A stretch of 64,000 nucleotides of DNA from Catellatospora coxensis. Its GTDB lineage: Bacteria; Actinomycetota; Actinomycetes; Mycobacteriales; Micromonosporaceae. Within the stretch, counting starts at the first letter, position 1, and each line of letters starts with the position of its first letter. Under the pieces are notes generated by a model. It searched no databases. It was not told the DNA's origin and saw nothing but the letters and a program-made list of their open reading frames with translations. Position numbers and translations under genes: made by a program. The stretch covers positions 62,001 to 126,000 of the forward strand of contig NZ_BONI01000002.1 of NCBI RefSeq assembly GCF_016862635.1, in the 5' to 3' direction. Positions 8,248-17,150 of this stretch are shown piece by piece.

Positions 8248-9143
8248 TGACCGACGACAGCCTGGCGATCCACCGCCTGCTCGACGAGGCGTACGCCGGA
8301 ATCGAGATGACCCCCGAAGTGCGCGACCTCAAGGAGGAGATGCGGGCCAACCTCGTCGCCCGCATGACCGAACTCCAAGGCTCCGGCATCGGCGGCGCCG
8401 ACTCCGCCCGACGTGCCATGGCCGAGCTGGGCGACATCCGCGCCATCGTCACCGAGACCGCCACGGCACCGGCCACGGCGCCCTGGCACGACCAGCGGGT
8501 ACGGCCGCGACCGGCGTACGTCGTCCGGACGCTGCTGCTGTCACTGCCCGCGGCGGCGGCGCTCGCCGTGCTCGTGTGGTCGGTGCTCGACACGGCGGTG
8601 CTCGGCTGGCAGCCGCTCGCCGGCGCGGTGCTGGCCCTGGCCGGCGGTGTCATCGTGGCCGACGCGCTGCGGCAGGAGACCACCTCCAGCTATCCCCTGC
8701 CCACAGGACGCGCGCTCGGCTACGGCGGGGCCGCGACACTGGGCCTGGCAGGGGCCGGCTGCGTGGCGGCCGCCTATCCCGAGTGGCCGGTCGGACCGCT
8801 CGTCGCCGCCGGGGTGCTCGTGATCGCCTCCGCGGTCGTGTTCACCTACCTGGGCGTGACCCAGACCAACCGCCACAAGCCGTGGATGGTCCGGCTGCAG
8901 CGCGAACACCAGGAGATGTCCGACGTGTTCGCGGGCGACCCCGCCGCCGCCGCCCGGTTCGGCATCTACAGCGCGGCCGTCTGGATCGCCGCACTCGGGG
9001 GATTCGTCGTGCTGACCCTCACGGCCGGCTGGGCCTGGTCGTGGCTGGCCCTGCTCGGCGGCACCCTGGCGATGCTGCTCATCATGGCCCGCACCATGTT
9101 CCGCCCGCGCGGCCCGCAGCCGCACAGCCCCGCACAGCGCTGA
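8244..9143 (+). CDS. membrane protein with permease-prefix domain
   Basis: A 299-residue protein coupled to padR by a GTGA overlap; GGAAGG upstream serves GTG 8244 or the adjacent ATG 8247. The first 80 residues ('MTPEVRDLKEEMRANLVARMTELQ...SARRAMAELGDI') match the permease-prefix domain seen in HAAS-like and FtsX-type proteins next to PadR genes. Five to six hydrophobic segments follow, with a cytoplasmic helical loop between the fourth and fifth. The role is probably in membrane stress or a transport-related response controlled by the PadR protein; no catalytic motif is visible. A bidirectional hairpin terminator follows. Confidence 0.8.
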   Translation: MMTDDSLAIHRLLDEAYAGIEMTPEVRDLKEEMRANLVARMTELQGSGIGGADSARRAMAELGDIRAIVTETATAPATAPWHDQRVRPRPAYVVRTLLLSLPAAAALAVLVWSVLDTAVLGWQPLAGAVLALAGGVIVADALRQETTSSYPLPTGRALGYGGAATLGLAGAGCVAAAYPEWPVGPLVAAGVLVIASAVVFTYLGVTQTNRHKPWMVRLQREHQEMSDVFAGDPAAAARFGIYSAAVWIAALGGFVVLTLTAGWAWSWLALLGGTLAMLLIMARTMFRPRGPQPHSPAQR

Positions 9144-9145
9144 CC

Positions 9146-9175
9146 TCCGGCCGGGTGCGATAGCACCCGGCCGGA
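9146..9175. terminator. bidirectional hairpin terminator between convergent genes
   Basis: A perfect 13-bp stem (TCCGGCCGGGTGC and its complement) around a GATA loop lies between the converging ends of the membrane-protein gene (9143) and the hypothetical gene (9197). Confidence 0.8.
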
Positions 9176-9196
9176 CCCCGGCACCGCCCGTGGCCG

Positions 9197-9640
9197 CTAG
9201 GCGATCCGGTACGAGACGTCGCCGGTCATCGGGATGCCCTCGCCGCCCACGACCCTCAGCTCACCGGCCCCCGCCACCAGCGACGGGCTCAGCGTGCGAG
9301 CGTTCCTGACCTGGAAGGTGAATCCCTCCCGGACGGTGTCGTCGCCGCGCGGCTGCGCCACGTAGAACTTCTCGACACCCCCGCGGGCCCAGCGGCCGTC
9401 GGCGGTTCTGGCGTAAAAGTAGACCGTTTCCGTGCCGTTCCTGGGCACCGCGATCGCCACGGTGTGGCTCTGCCCGTCGTACAGGTGCCGCCACCCGACC
9501 GAGCTGGTGTCCCGGCCGCCGCACAGGGCGAGGAACAGCGGGCGGCCGCTGCGGTTGTGCAGGGTCAACTGGCGGTTCGTGTCGGTGACGAGCCATGTTC
9601 CGCCACCGCTGCCGGTTCCCAAGATCGCAAATGGATCCAT
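9197..9640 (-). CDS. hypothetical protein, predicted beta-rich
   Basis: I chose the ATG at 9640 (147 residues) because GGGAAG lies 7-8 nt upstream; an in-frame start at 9706 would add 22 residues of unconvincing composition. The product has alternating hydrophobic/polar strands ('TWLVTDTNRQLTLHNRSGRPLFLAL', 'TVAIAVPRNGTETVYFYART') that suggest a small beta-sandwich. No signal peptide, transmembrane segment or recognised catalytic motif is visible. It stands alone between a terminator and a methyltransferase remnant. I do not recognise the family. Confidence 0.65.
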   Translation of the reverse strand: MDPFAILGTGSGGGTWLVTDTNRQLTLHNRSGRPLFLALCGGRDTSSVGWRHLYDGQSHTVAIAVPRNGTETVYFYARTADGRWARGGVEKFYVAQPRGDDTVREGFTFQVRNARTLSPSLVAGAGELRVVGGEGIPMTGDVSYRIA

Positions 9641-9740
9641 GTGCCGCCGCTTCCCGCAAGGCTTCGAGAACACCGACATGGTATCGACGCGCGTGCGAAC
9701 CGACATGGCCGTGAGGTGAAGAGTGCGCGTCCGGACGGGG

Positions 9741-10214
9741 TCACCCCTGCGATCGGACGACGCCGGGCTTGCGCCCCGACCACACGCCGCTGACCCGGCG
9801 CAGGACGAGGTCCTTCGCGCGCAGCGCCAGCACCCGCTCGTGGAACTCGGCGCGGCGGTCGTCGGGCAGGTCCTCGATGAAGGCGCGGTACCCGTGCGTC
9901 AGCGACCAGCGCCAGAGGGTCTCGGTGTCCGGGAACGCGATGGCGACCTCGGCGAAGTCCTCGCGCAGATCGACGAAACCCGCCGCGGCCAGCAGGTCCG
10001 CCGCGTCGACCGGCGTGCCCATGCTGCCGTTGGGCGGCAGGAAGGCGGCGAACTCCCCGAACAGCTCGTTGAGGCGTACGCCCAGCTCGTCGGCGGCCGA
10101 CACCGACGGCCCGCCCTTGCTCCGCGCGCTGCCGCCGGTGAACGCGAACCGCCCGCCGGGCTTCAGCACCCGGTACGCCTCGGCCACGCCGGCTGCGGGT
10201 TCGTCCAGGACGTG
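9741..10214 (-). pseudogene. SAM-dependent methyltransferase, C-terminal fragment
   Basis: About 158 codons read as the C-terminal half of a class I methyltransferase. The fragment begins at 'AEAYRVLKPGGRFAFTGG', the post-motif-III strand of UbiE-like enzymes, and continues into a normal C-terminal cap. The N-terminal half with the glycine-rich SAM-binding loop is missing. Upstream, the same frame runs into the promoter and antisense of the sigma gene and is not protein-like. This is therefore a truncated remnant in the chromosomal flank. Its loss is independent of the integrated element, whose end is 500 bp away. Confidence 0.7.
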
Positions 10215-10325
10215 GCCGATCCGGCGTCGTGAGGCAACGGGGTTTCGCCCGGACCGGGCGAGAATACCGGTGCGCGAATCCCCAACCCGTGGACGGCGAA
10301 CCGCGTGTTGGTGGGGAGGTGACGG

Positions 10326-10757
10326 ATGGACAGGTACGACGGTTTCCACGACTTCGTCGTCGCGCGTGGTGGTGCGCTGTCGCGCACGGCATACCTGCTC
10401 ACGGGTGAGCACCATGCGGCCGAGGATCTGGTGCAGACCGCGCTGGCCCGGGCGGCGGCCCGGTGGCGGCAGATCCTGGAGCAGGGCGAGCCCGAGGCGT
10501 ACGTACGCCGAATCATGATCAATGAGCGGATCACGTGGTGGCGCAGGCGTCCCGCGCGGCCCGTCGCGCAGGTGCCCGACCGGCCCGGGCCCGACGAACC
10601 GCATCAGATCCTCGACCGGATCTCGCTCGGGCAGGCGCTGGACACCCTGACCCCGCGGCAGCGCACGGTCGTGGTGCTGCGCTTCTACGAGGACATGTCC
10701 GAGGCGGACACCGCTGCCGCCATGGGCTGCTCGATCGGCACAGTTTTGGGTCCATAA
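10326..10757 (+). pseudogene. SigE-family sigma factor, 5' part split by the integrated element
   Basis: A ribosome binding site (GGGGAGG) precedes the ATG. The protein shows sigma region 2 ('YDGFHDFVVARGGALSRTAYLLTGEHHAAEDLVQTAL' region) and most of region 4 ('LDTLTPRQRTVVVLRFYEDMSEADTAAAMGCSIGTV'). It then runs into element sequence and stops after three foreign residues (LGP), so the region 4.2 recognition helix is cut. The missing part resumes in frame at 53085 ('VKSQTSVALGHLRRAL'). As it stands the 143-residue product should not recognise a -35 element. Excision would restore a predicted 541-residue protein. Confidence 0.92.
10740..10741. other. attL crossover dinucleotide (AC)
   Basis: Host sigma-gene sequence ends at ...ATCGGCAC and element sequence begins AGTTTTGGGTC. 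The same AC occurs at 53083-53084, where host sequence resumes CGTCAAGAGC in the correct reading frame. Serine integrases exchange strands at a 2-bp core, consistent with this junction. Confidence 0.8.
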
Positions 10758-10790
10758 CAGCTAAGGTTCGCGGTAGGTGGCCAACGTTTC

Positions 10791-12386
10791 ATGTTTGGGC
10801 AGGTGAGGGCAATGGTAGGGCCGCGTTCGCGCCGCCAGGGGTCGGGTTCGGGTCCGCGTCGGCGGGTGTGGGCGTCGAAGGCCGAGTTGTTGGCCGGTGG
10901 TGATCTTGCATCGGCGTTGACGTACGAACGGGCCAGCAAAGACAAGAAGAAGCAGGGCAAGTCCGTCGGTGATCAGCACAAGCTGAACATTGCCGAGGTC
11001 ACGCGGCACCAGTGGCGGCATGGCGAGTCGTTCTCCGACAACGACGTGTCGGCGTCGCGGCACGCGAAGGTCAAGAAGCGGCAGGGGTTCGAGGACCTGA
11101 TGGACCGCATCCGGTCGGGCACCGATGACGTCCTCGTCGTGTGGGAGATCTCCCGCAAGGAGCGTGATCTGGCGGTGTACGTCATGATCCGCGACTTGTG
11201 CAGCGAGGTGGGGCTGAACTTCTGGCTGGTCGGCGGGCAGTTGTTCGACCTGCGCGACCGCAACGACCGGATGATGCTGGGCTTCCAGGCGGTGCAGGCG
11301 GAGTTCCAGTCCGACTACATCCGCGACAACGTGCAGCGGGGCGTGGACGGCGCGGCGGCCTCGGGCCGCCCGCACGGCAAGCTGACCTACGGCTACGAGC
11401 GGATCTACCACTCGCGTACCAAGGCCCTCGTCGAGCAGCGCGCCGACGAAGAGGTGCACACCGCCACCGGCGCGGACGGGACGGTGACCGAGTACACCAA
11501 GGCGGGCGTGGTCCGGGAGATCTTCGAGAAGGTGGGCGACGGTACGCCGCTGATCCGGATCGAGGAGAGCCTGAACGAGCGCGGCATCCCGGCAGCCCAA
11601 GGCGGACTGTGGCGGCGCGGGATCGTCCGGAAGATCGCGTTGAACATCGCCTACATCGGTAAGCGCTCGCACCACGGCGAGATCACCGACGGCATCTGGG
11701 AGGGTCTGGTCAGCGAGGACACGTACTGGTCGGTGCGCAACATGCTGGAGAACCCCGACCGCACGACGTGGAAACCCGCACGGGCCAGGTACCTGCTGTC
11801 GTACATGGTCAAATGCGGTAAATGCGACGGGCCGCTGTCGGTGGGCAACGTCAACCGGCACGGCTGGAGCGGGCAGGTGTACTCATGCCTGTACAAGCGG
11901 TGTGCGGCGGTGAAGATGCAGTACCTCGACGAGTACGTGGAGCGGATCGTGGTGGCGTGGCTGGCGCGGCCGGAGACGTTCGAGAACCTGCACCGCGTTT
12001 ATGACGGGTCGGCGGCGGCGCAGGCCCGAGGGCTGGCCGAGCAGTTGAAGTCGGAGTTGGAGGAGTGGCGGGTCGAGGCTGACCTCGGGCACGTGACGGC
12101 GGTGTCGTTCGGGCGGGCCGAGATGAGCCTGCTGCGGCGCATCGCCGAGGCGGAGGCCAAGGCGCGGGAGGCGGGTATCCCGCCGGTACTGCGCGGGATG
12201 ATCGGCCCGAACGCCGAGGCGGACTGGGCGGCGCTGGGCGGCGACGTGGCCCGCAAACGCGAGATCATCAAGGAGATCCTAGAGATCAAGCTGTTGCCTG
12301 CGGGCAAGGGCACGCGCAAGTTCAACGGGGATCGGGTTGCCAAGCGGTGGCTTCTTCTCGACGACAACGCGCAGGTGCCCGTCTAG
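10791..12386 (+). CDS. large serine recombinase (integrase)
   Basis: A 531-residue large serine integrase starting 50 bp inside the element, the usual place. The N-terminal catalytic domain has nucleophile Ser49 in 'YERAS' and the following 'GKSVGDQ' and 'SRKERD' segments. A recombinase domain follows ('GRPHGKLTYGYERIY' onward), then a zinc ribbon (about residues 342-375, 'CGKCDGPL...CLYKRC') and a C-terminal coiled-coil region ('EQLKSELEEWRVEADL'). An in-frame ATG at 10812 behind GGTGAGGG is an alternative start. It should catalyse attP x attB recombination into the sigma gene; excision would also need a directionality factor, which I could not identify. Confidence 0.95.
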   Translation: MFGQVRAMVGPRSRRQGSGSGPRRRVWASKAELLAGGDLASALTYERASKDKKKQGKSVGDQHKLNIAEVTRHQWRHGESFSDNDVSASRHAKVKKRQGFEDLMDRIRSGTDDVLVVWEISRKERDLAVYVMIRDLCSEVGLNFWLVGGQLFDLRDRNDRMMLGFQAVQAEFQSDYIRDNVQRGVDGAAASGRPHGKLTYGYERIYHSRTKALVEQRADEEVHTATGADGTVTEYTKAGVVREIFEKVGDGTPLIRIEESLNERGIPAAQGGLWRRGIVRKIALNIAYIGKRSHHGEITDGIWEGLVSEDTYWSVRNMLENPDRTTWKPARARYLLSYMVKCGKCDGPLSVGNVNRHGWSGQVYSCLYKRCAAVKMQYLDEYVERIVVAWLARPETFENLHRVYDGSAAAQARGLAEQLKSELEEWRVEADLGHVTAVSFGRAEMSLLRRIAEAEAKAREAGIPPVLRGMIGPNAEADWAALGGDVARKREIIKEILEIKLLPAGKGTRKFNGDRVAKRWLLLDDNAQVPV

Positions 12387-12469
12387 GTCAGGGCTGTCGC
12401 TCAGGGACAAAGGTGCGCCAGCCTTAACGCCGCGCCGTACGTACTGCTTGATCGTGCCCTCAGCCAACG

Positions 12470-12784
12470 CTAGGCGCCGCCGCCGAGTTCGTTGATCCGG
12501 GCGCGGATGCGTTCCACATGGTCACCCATCGTGAAAAGCAGGAACCGCCGCGGATCGTCGGCGGATGCTCGGGCGAGAACCTTGGCGAGTTGGTCGTATC
12601 GGGACTGCGCATTCTCCAGTTCTGGGACCAGTTCGACCAACTGCTGCTCAGGTGGCATCGCACGGAACTGCCTGCCGAGATCTTCATGGAGTGCGTTCAC
12701 GACCGGGTCGTTGAGCCGAGCGTCCACCACCTCGGGATCGGTGGGATCGAACGCAGAGGGGTCACTATCTGGGCTGTATCTCAT
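12470..12784 (-). CDS. hypothetical protein (helical, 104 aa)
   Basis: A compact acidic-amphipathic protein: 'DPEVVDARLNDPVVNALHEDLGRQF', 'LVELVPELENAQSRYDQLAKVL', ending 'HVERIRARINELGGGA'. The heptad-like spacing suggests a coiled coil. No family is recognised. It lies directly after the convergent integrase, in the position where small regulators or directionality factors often sit, but nothing in the sequence proves such a role. Confidence 0.6.
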   Translation of the reverse strand: MRYSPDSDPSAFDPTDPEVVDARLNDPVVNALHEDLGRQFRAMPPEQQLVELVPELENAQSRYDQLAKVLARASADDPRRFLLFTMGDHVERIRARINELGGGA

Positions 12785-12829
12785 GTCTTCGCTCTTTTCG
12801 ACCGATGCAAGCCTGAGGGCCGGCGAGCC

Positions 12830-13796
12830 TCACGAACCCCCGAGGCGTTCTCCGTACGTCTCCATCCACGGTAGGTAACGATCGGTATCCCAACCTTCAG
12901 ATCGGTAGGTCCTGCGGGTGGGGTAAACGACTCCGGCCATTCCTGCCTCCTCGGCATCTTGCGCAACCCGCCATTGGCCGACAGCTCCATCAACAGGAAG
13001 TAGAGGGCGGCCGTTCAACATCACGTGGATGTGGTCCATAACCCCATCTTCGAATGAGTCGAAGACGACGAGCTCGCCGAAACATGCGCTGTTGGGGTTT
13101 GGAGGATAAGGGTCTTGGACCCGCGCTGGCCCATTCTCCCAGCGTGTGTCCGACGGCCCATTCAAATACAGCTGATTCTCCGGGTCGGAGCAGGTGTTCC
13201 GCGTTGAGTGGCGGCCCGACTGGCGGTGGCACGACAACCTCGACGCCCTGAAGCAGAGGCGACTTGGCTTCAATGAATCGAGATTCGCTAGGAAGTCGGA
13301 CGCGTGCGGAACTTGCCCCTTCGTTGACCAGGACTCCCCGGACTCGAAACCACAGGAGCCATTCCTTCTCCCGGTCGAACACGAAGGCTCGGCCAGGTTC
13401 GGGTTCATACGCACGCTCCACGGAGACCGGATCAAGCAGCCTCAGCTCGCCACCGTTGGGCATGGAGCGCCGGTGCGGGTCGACGACGGGCGGCCACATG
13501 GTCGGCTCAAGGAAGACAACGACACGCGGCGAGCGCTCATCAACGCGCGCCCTGGATGCCTCCCTCGCGGTGCTTGCAGCGTGTTCTGCCGAACCTCGGG
13601 CAAGTTCGACCTGTTCAAAGGCGGCTTTAACTTGGGAGTTGCCGATCTCTACCTGGCGCTTCAGTTCGGGCAGCTGTTGGCCAGCGGTGTTCGCCGAATC
13701 GCGGGCCGCACGAGCGGCGGTCCAACCAGCAACGGCTGCTGCTACAGCCCCCAGGGCGGAAACGATCTGAACGCCGTCGACCAGTGTTAGCTTCAT
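12830..13796 (-). pseudogene. hypothetical anchored protein, apparently frameshifted
   Basis: From the ATG at 13796 the frame reads well: an N-terminal hydrophobic segment ('VQIVSALGAVAAAVAGWTAA'), a helical stretch, then a beta-rich domain as far as 'AVGHTLGEWASA' near 13130. Beyond that the same frame turns into Arg/Pro-rich nonsense, while a frame offset by one base reads sensibly ('DPYPPNPNSACFGELVVFDSFEDG...') to a stop at 12830. A one-base insertion (or two-base deletion) at about 13113-13135 explains both halves and would restore about 322 residues. It is either a real mutation or a sequencing error. Function unknown. Confidence 0.65.
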
Positions 13797-13980
13797 TCAC
13801 ATCCTCCCTTGATCGCTGGCGTCAGGCCCAACGATGATCTCTGGAATGCCCAAATTGGAGTCACCCCGAAACGTGCGGCATCATGCCGTCGCTCCGACGT
13901 GACAACGATCCTAGAGGCCGAACCCGCCCTCGTGCGCATGGCATCATGTATGCGGCAGCATGAGGGCGCTGAGGCGCGCG

Positions 13981-14517
13981 TCAGGCTGCATCGCTCACGC
14001 TCTCAACAATGCCATCCCGAATACCGGGGATCTTCGTCCAATCAAGCTCGAGGTGGCCGTAATCATTCCAGAATATGATCAACATGCGGTCAAATTCAAA
14101 GGGAGTGAGCGCCTTGCGCCGAGTGTCCCTATTGGTGTACGCGCGGATCGTGAACTGCGCGTTCGTGCCTCGCGCGCTTGACCACACAAGCGGCGACCAG
14201 GGCTCAATCTCGACGTCATAGCCCGCCTTGGGCCAATTGTCGGATGCATACCAGATAAGCCACTCGGTGGAGATCCAAGCATCCCGATGGGGTCCGTGAT
14301 CGTAGATCGGCATGTTCGGTGCCCACGGCAGAAGCTGCCAGGTGACGAACCAGCACTGCGGGTCCTTGTCGTGGCTAGGGTCACCAGCGTTGGTGACCAT
14401 AAGTCCGGGCAGAGCGTCAATAAGTCGTGCCGTGGCCAGGACCCCTGGAGCCTTCTCGGCAAGTTCCGCCCAAAACTCCGGGCAGTTGTCCCATGGCGTT
14501 TTGCATGCGTCACACAT
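13981..14517 (-). CDS. hypothetical protein with N-terminal Cys motif (178 aa)
   Basis: The protein opens with 'MCDACKTPWDNCP', three Cys in a possible zinc-knuckle arrangement. A Trp-rich alpha/beta body follows ('CWFVTWQLLPWAPNMPIYDHG', 'DAWISTEWLIWYASDNWPKAGYDVEIEPW'). Its composition and start are convincing for a real gene, but I do not recognise the family. It ends just downstream of an IS630 element and has no obvious operon partner. Confidence 0.7.
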   Translation of the reverse strand: MCDACKTPWDNCPEFWAELAEKAPGVLATARLIDALPGLMVTNAGDPSHDKDPQCWFVTWQLLPWAPNMPIYDHGPHRDAWISTEWLIWYASDNWPKAGYDVEIEPWSPLVWSSARGTNAQFTIRAYTNRDTRRKALTPFEFDRMLIIFWNDYGHLELDWTKIPGIRDGIVESVSDAA

Positions 14518-14545
14518 GGCTCGACCTTAGTGCGTTGGCCGCCTA

Positions 14546-15729
14546 GACACCTTTCGTAGCGGGGGTCTGGTCCAAGTCCACTTTGAGGCTTTCGGGTGAT
14601 CGCGGATGTCGTCGGCGGTCGGGTCTGCTGGTGGCATGCGGTACGGCGATGGTGGCGGAGGTAGACGCGGCTGGCCGGGCCAGGCGTGAGCGCCTGCGCG
14701 GGCGGGCGGCTGAGATGTTTGCGCAGGGTGTCGGCCCGGTTGAGGTCGCCGCAGCGCTGGAGGTGTCGACGAAGTCGGCCTATCAGTGGCGGCGGGCCTG
14801 GGTCGCCGGTGGTGTGCGGGCTCTGGCGTCGCAGGGTCCGTCGGGTCCGGATCCGAAGCTGTCGGATGAGCAACTGGAGCGGTTGCGGGCGCGGCTGGAG
14901 CAGGGCCCGGCGGCGGCCGGGTACAGCCAGGACCAGCGGTGGACCCTGGCGCGGGTGGCCACGTTGATCGGGTCCATGTTCCACGTGCGGGTGGGCCTGA
15001 CCACGACGTGGCAGGCGATGCAGCGCCTGGGCTACACCTCGCAGCTGCCCGTCCACCGGGCCGCCGAGCGTGACGAGCAGGCCGTCGCGCATTGGCGGCG
15101 CTACCGGTGGCCTGGGCTAAAAGAGTCGCGCGTCGGCTGAACGCCTGGATCTGCTTCGCCGACGAGTGCGGGCAGACGCTGAGGCCGGTCAAGGCCGCTA
15201 CCTGGGCTCCGCGTGGCCGCACGCCGGTGGTGTCGGTGACCGCGGCCGGTGGTGTGCGGGTGTCGGTGGCGGGCATGGTCTGTTACCGGCCCGGCGAACG
15301 CAGCCGGTTGATCTACCGGACGATGCTGCACCGCGGCCGCAAGGGTGAGCAGAAAGGGTTTCGCGAGAGGGAGTTCGCTGGCCTGCTGGATGCCACCCAT
15401 CAGCAGCTGGGTGCGCCGATCGTCCTCGTCTGGGATGGGTTGAGCACGCACCGGTCGGCGAAGATGCGGGCGCTGATCGCGTCCCGGCCGTGGCTGCGCG
15501 TCTACGCGCTGCCCGCCTACGCTCCGGAGCTCAACCCGGTCGAGAAGGTCTGGTCGGCGATGAAGCGCGGACTGGGCAACCTGCCTGCCCGAACGGCAGA
15601 GGCCCTGCTCGAGGCAGTGAAGAACCGCCTCAAGCGGATGCAGTACCGAGCGCACCTCATCGACGGCTACTTCGCTGGAACGGGTCTTTCTCCGCCAGCG
15701 CCGACCAGACCCTGACCGCGAAAGGTGTC
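14546..15729. mobile_element. IS630-family insertion sequence
   Basis: A perfect inverted repeat GACACCTTTCG (14546-14556) / CGAAAGGTGTC (15719-15729) bounds 1184 bp. TA lies directly outside both ends (14544-14545 and 15730-15731), the duplicated TA target typical of IS630/Tc1 elements. The single transposase is encoded in two overlapping frames. Confidence 0.92.
14649..15715 (+). CDS. IS630-family transposase, two overlapping frames (likely -1 frameshift)
   Basis: The first frame (14649-15140) encodes the HTH DNA-binding part ('VGPVEVAAALEVSTKSAYQWRRAW'). The second (15092-15715) encodes the DDE domain with Asp in 'WICFADECGQ', Asp in 'VLVWDGLSTH' and Glu in 'APELNPVEKVW'. A -1 shift at the CTAAAAGAG run near 15117-15125 joins '...RYRWPGLK' to 'RVARRLNAW', giving one transposase. 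Such programmed frameshifting is common in IS630-type elements, so the copy may be active. The copy's intact inverted repeats support this. Confidence 0.85.
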
Positions 15730-15847
15730 TAGTCCGATGGCCGCCTGCGCAGGCAGCGCGGGCGGTCATGCTCATACCGGTGCTCTTCGCGATTGCATAG
15801 GGCTCAGCCGGTGACGCGACAGCGACTCCGAGCAGCCAAGTCGCTTA

Positions 15848-16829
15848 GAGCGACCGGCAGTAGGTGTCATTTGAGGCGTCGGGTGGTGGGGCGGGTGTCC
15901 CAGCGGTAGAGGGTTCGGGCGCGGCGGATGAGTTGACGTACGGTGACGAGCGCGGCTGCCAGGTACAGGTAGAAGTCGACGATCTTCGCGTCGCGGTCGG
16001 TGCAGCGGCGGATCTTGCCGTAGCCGTTCATCCACGAGTTCGTGCGCTCCACCACCCAGCGTTTGCCGACCTGGATCGGTGCGGGCACGCCCTTGCGGGC
16101 GATCTCGCCGTGCAGGCCCAGTTCGTCGAGCAGGTCGCGGGTCGGGTTGTTGTCGTAGGCGCGGTCCAGGTGCATGGTCGGGTCGTCGGGCATCGGCCCG
16201 ACCTGCGCCGCCGCTGCTTCGCAGGTCGGGCGCAGCAGCGGCGAGTCGTGCCGGTTGGCCGGCGCGGACACCACGGCCAGGGGGATGCCGTCGCCTTCGA
16301 CCTCGGTGGAGCGCTTCAAGCCGCCTTTGCCCCGGTCCACCGGCGAGCGCCCGGCCCGTTCGCCGCCGCAGGGCGCTTGGTGATCGCGCCGTCCACGCTG
16401 AGGTCCTGCAACGACAGACCGATCATCTGGTCGTAGGCGGCCAGGGCCAGGGCGTGGACCTTCTGGCCGATCCCGTCCGGCGCCCAGAGCTTGAGGCGGC
16501 GGCGGATGGTGCGGTCCGAGCACCCGGTGGTGGCGATGCGTTCGTAGCCTGAGCCGTGGACCAGGGCGTCGATGATGTGCTCGAACACGACCCGGTCGGG
16601 GATGCGGCGGCGGTGGCAGCCCAGCGGATGTGTGGGGTCGAACTCCGGGCGCTGGGGAAGTAGTGCGGCGAACTCGACCCAGATGGGGTTCAACAGCGAT
16701 GATGGCAGGGCGGGCACGGGACTCCTGTCGATGACTGAGCGTAGAGAACTCCGATCATCGATGAATCCCGTGCCCGTTTGCTATCCCTGCCGGTTGTCTG
16801 CCCGAATCGCCGCCTACTGCCGGTCTCTC
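15848..16829. mobile_element. IS5-family insertion sequence
   Basis: 17-bp terminal inverted repeats with one mismatch (15848-15864 and 16813-16829, core GACCGGCAGTAGG) bound 982 bp. TTA is directly repeated outside (15845-15847 and 16830-16832), a 3-bp target duplication as in the IS5 family. Inside the right end, CGGGCACGGGA (16711-16721) and its complement (16766-16776) form a potential hairpin spanning the transposase start. Confidence 0.88.
15867..16717 (-). CDS. IS5-family transposase, two frames
   Basis: From the GTG at 16717 the first frame gives the N-terminal HTH region ('GSGYERIATTGCSDRTIRRRLKLW') and the first part of the DDE domain ('LSVDGAITK'). The continuation 'APCGGERAGRSPVDRGKGG...HLDRAYDNNPTR...WVVERTNSWMNGYGKIRR' is in another frame ending at 15867. 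Re-reading one base at the ACCAAG codons near 16375-16385 restores the IS5 order of motifs. This is either programmed -1 frameshifting, as used by several IS5 members, or decay. Confidence 0.82.
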
Positions 16830-17091
16830 TTACCCGACACAGGGGGAAGTTTTTTTTAAGGGCGTTCGGCGCGACGAACGCCAAGACGAGGGTCAGGTAA
16901 AAGACGATGGTGAGCGCGGTTACCTGAGGAGCGGTGGGCATCTCGTCAAAACCGGCAGCGACCTTGAAGCCTTCGAGGGCGGCCAAGGTGAGCGCGAAGG
17001 CGAGCAGCCGGAACGGAACCTTGGCGACAAGGCTCCTGACCGAATGGCCTACGCGGTGGCGCACGCTGGCATCGTACTCGCGTCCGCCCAC
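16830..17091 (-). pseudogene. small membrane protein interrupted by the IS5 element
   Basis: From the GTG at 17091 about 80 residues read as a two-helix membrane protein ('FRLLAFALTLAALEGFKVA' and 'VTALTIVFYLTLVLAFVAP'). After 'NALKK' and an A8 tract the frame enters the IS5 terminus at 16829, so the original C-terminus is displaced. Without the IS, the frame would continue about 15 codons to a stop near 15803, so the gene was probably short. Function unknown. Confidence 0.6.
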
Positions 17092-17107
17092 GTGTATCGG
17101 GTGCCAA

Positions 17108-17150
17108 CACGCAGAGGGCGTGGCCGCGTCGCGGCCACGCCCTCTGCGTG
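17108..17150 (-). terminator. perfect 21-bp stem-loop terminator
   Basis: Two perfectly complementary 21-nt arms (17108-17128 and 17130-17150) meet around one T. The hairpin abuts the stop codon (17151) of the last gene of the spdB-like pair on the minus strand. It is unusually long and perfect for a terminator, and could also be a recombination or processing site. Confidence 0.7.

Noticed and set aside
10726-10757. tRNA gene as attachment site
   Set aside because: The junction lies in a protein-coding sigma gene, and no tRNA-like cloverleaf is visible at either end.
12279-12467. 62-codon minus-strand frame after the integrase
   Set aside because: It overlaps the integrase 3' end antisense, and its composition is not convincing.
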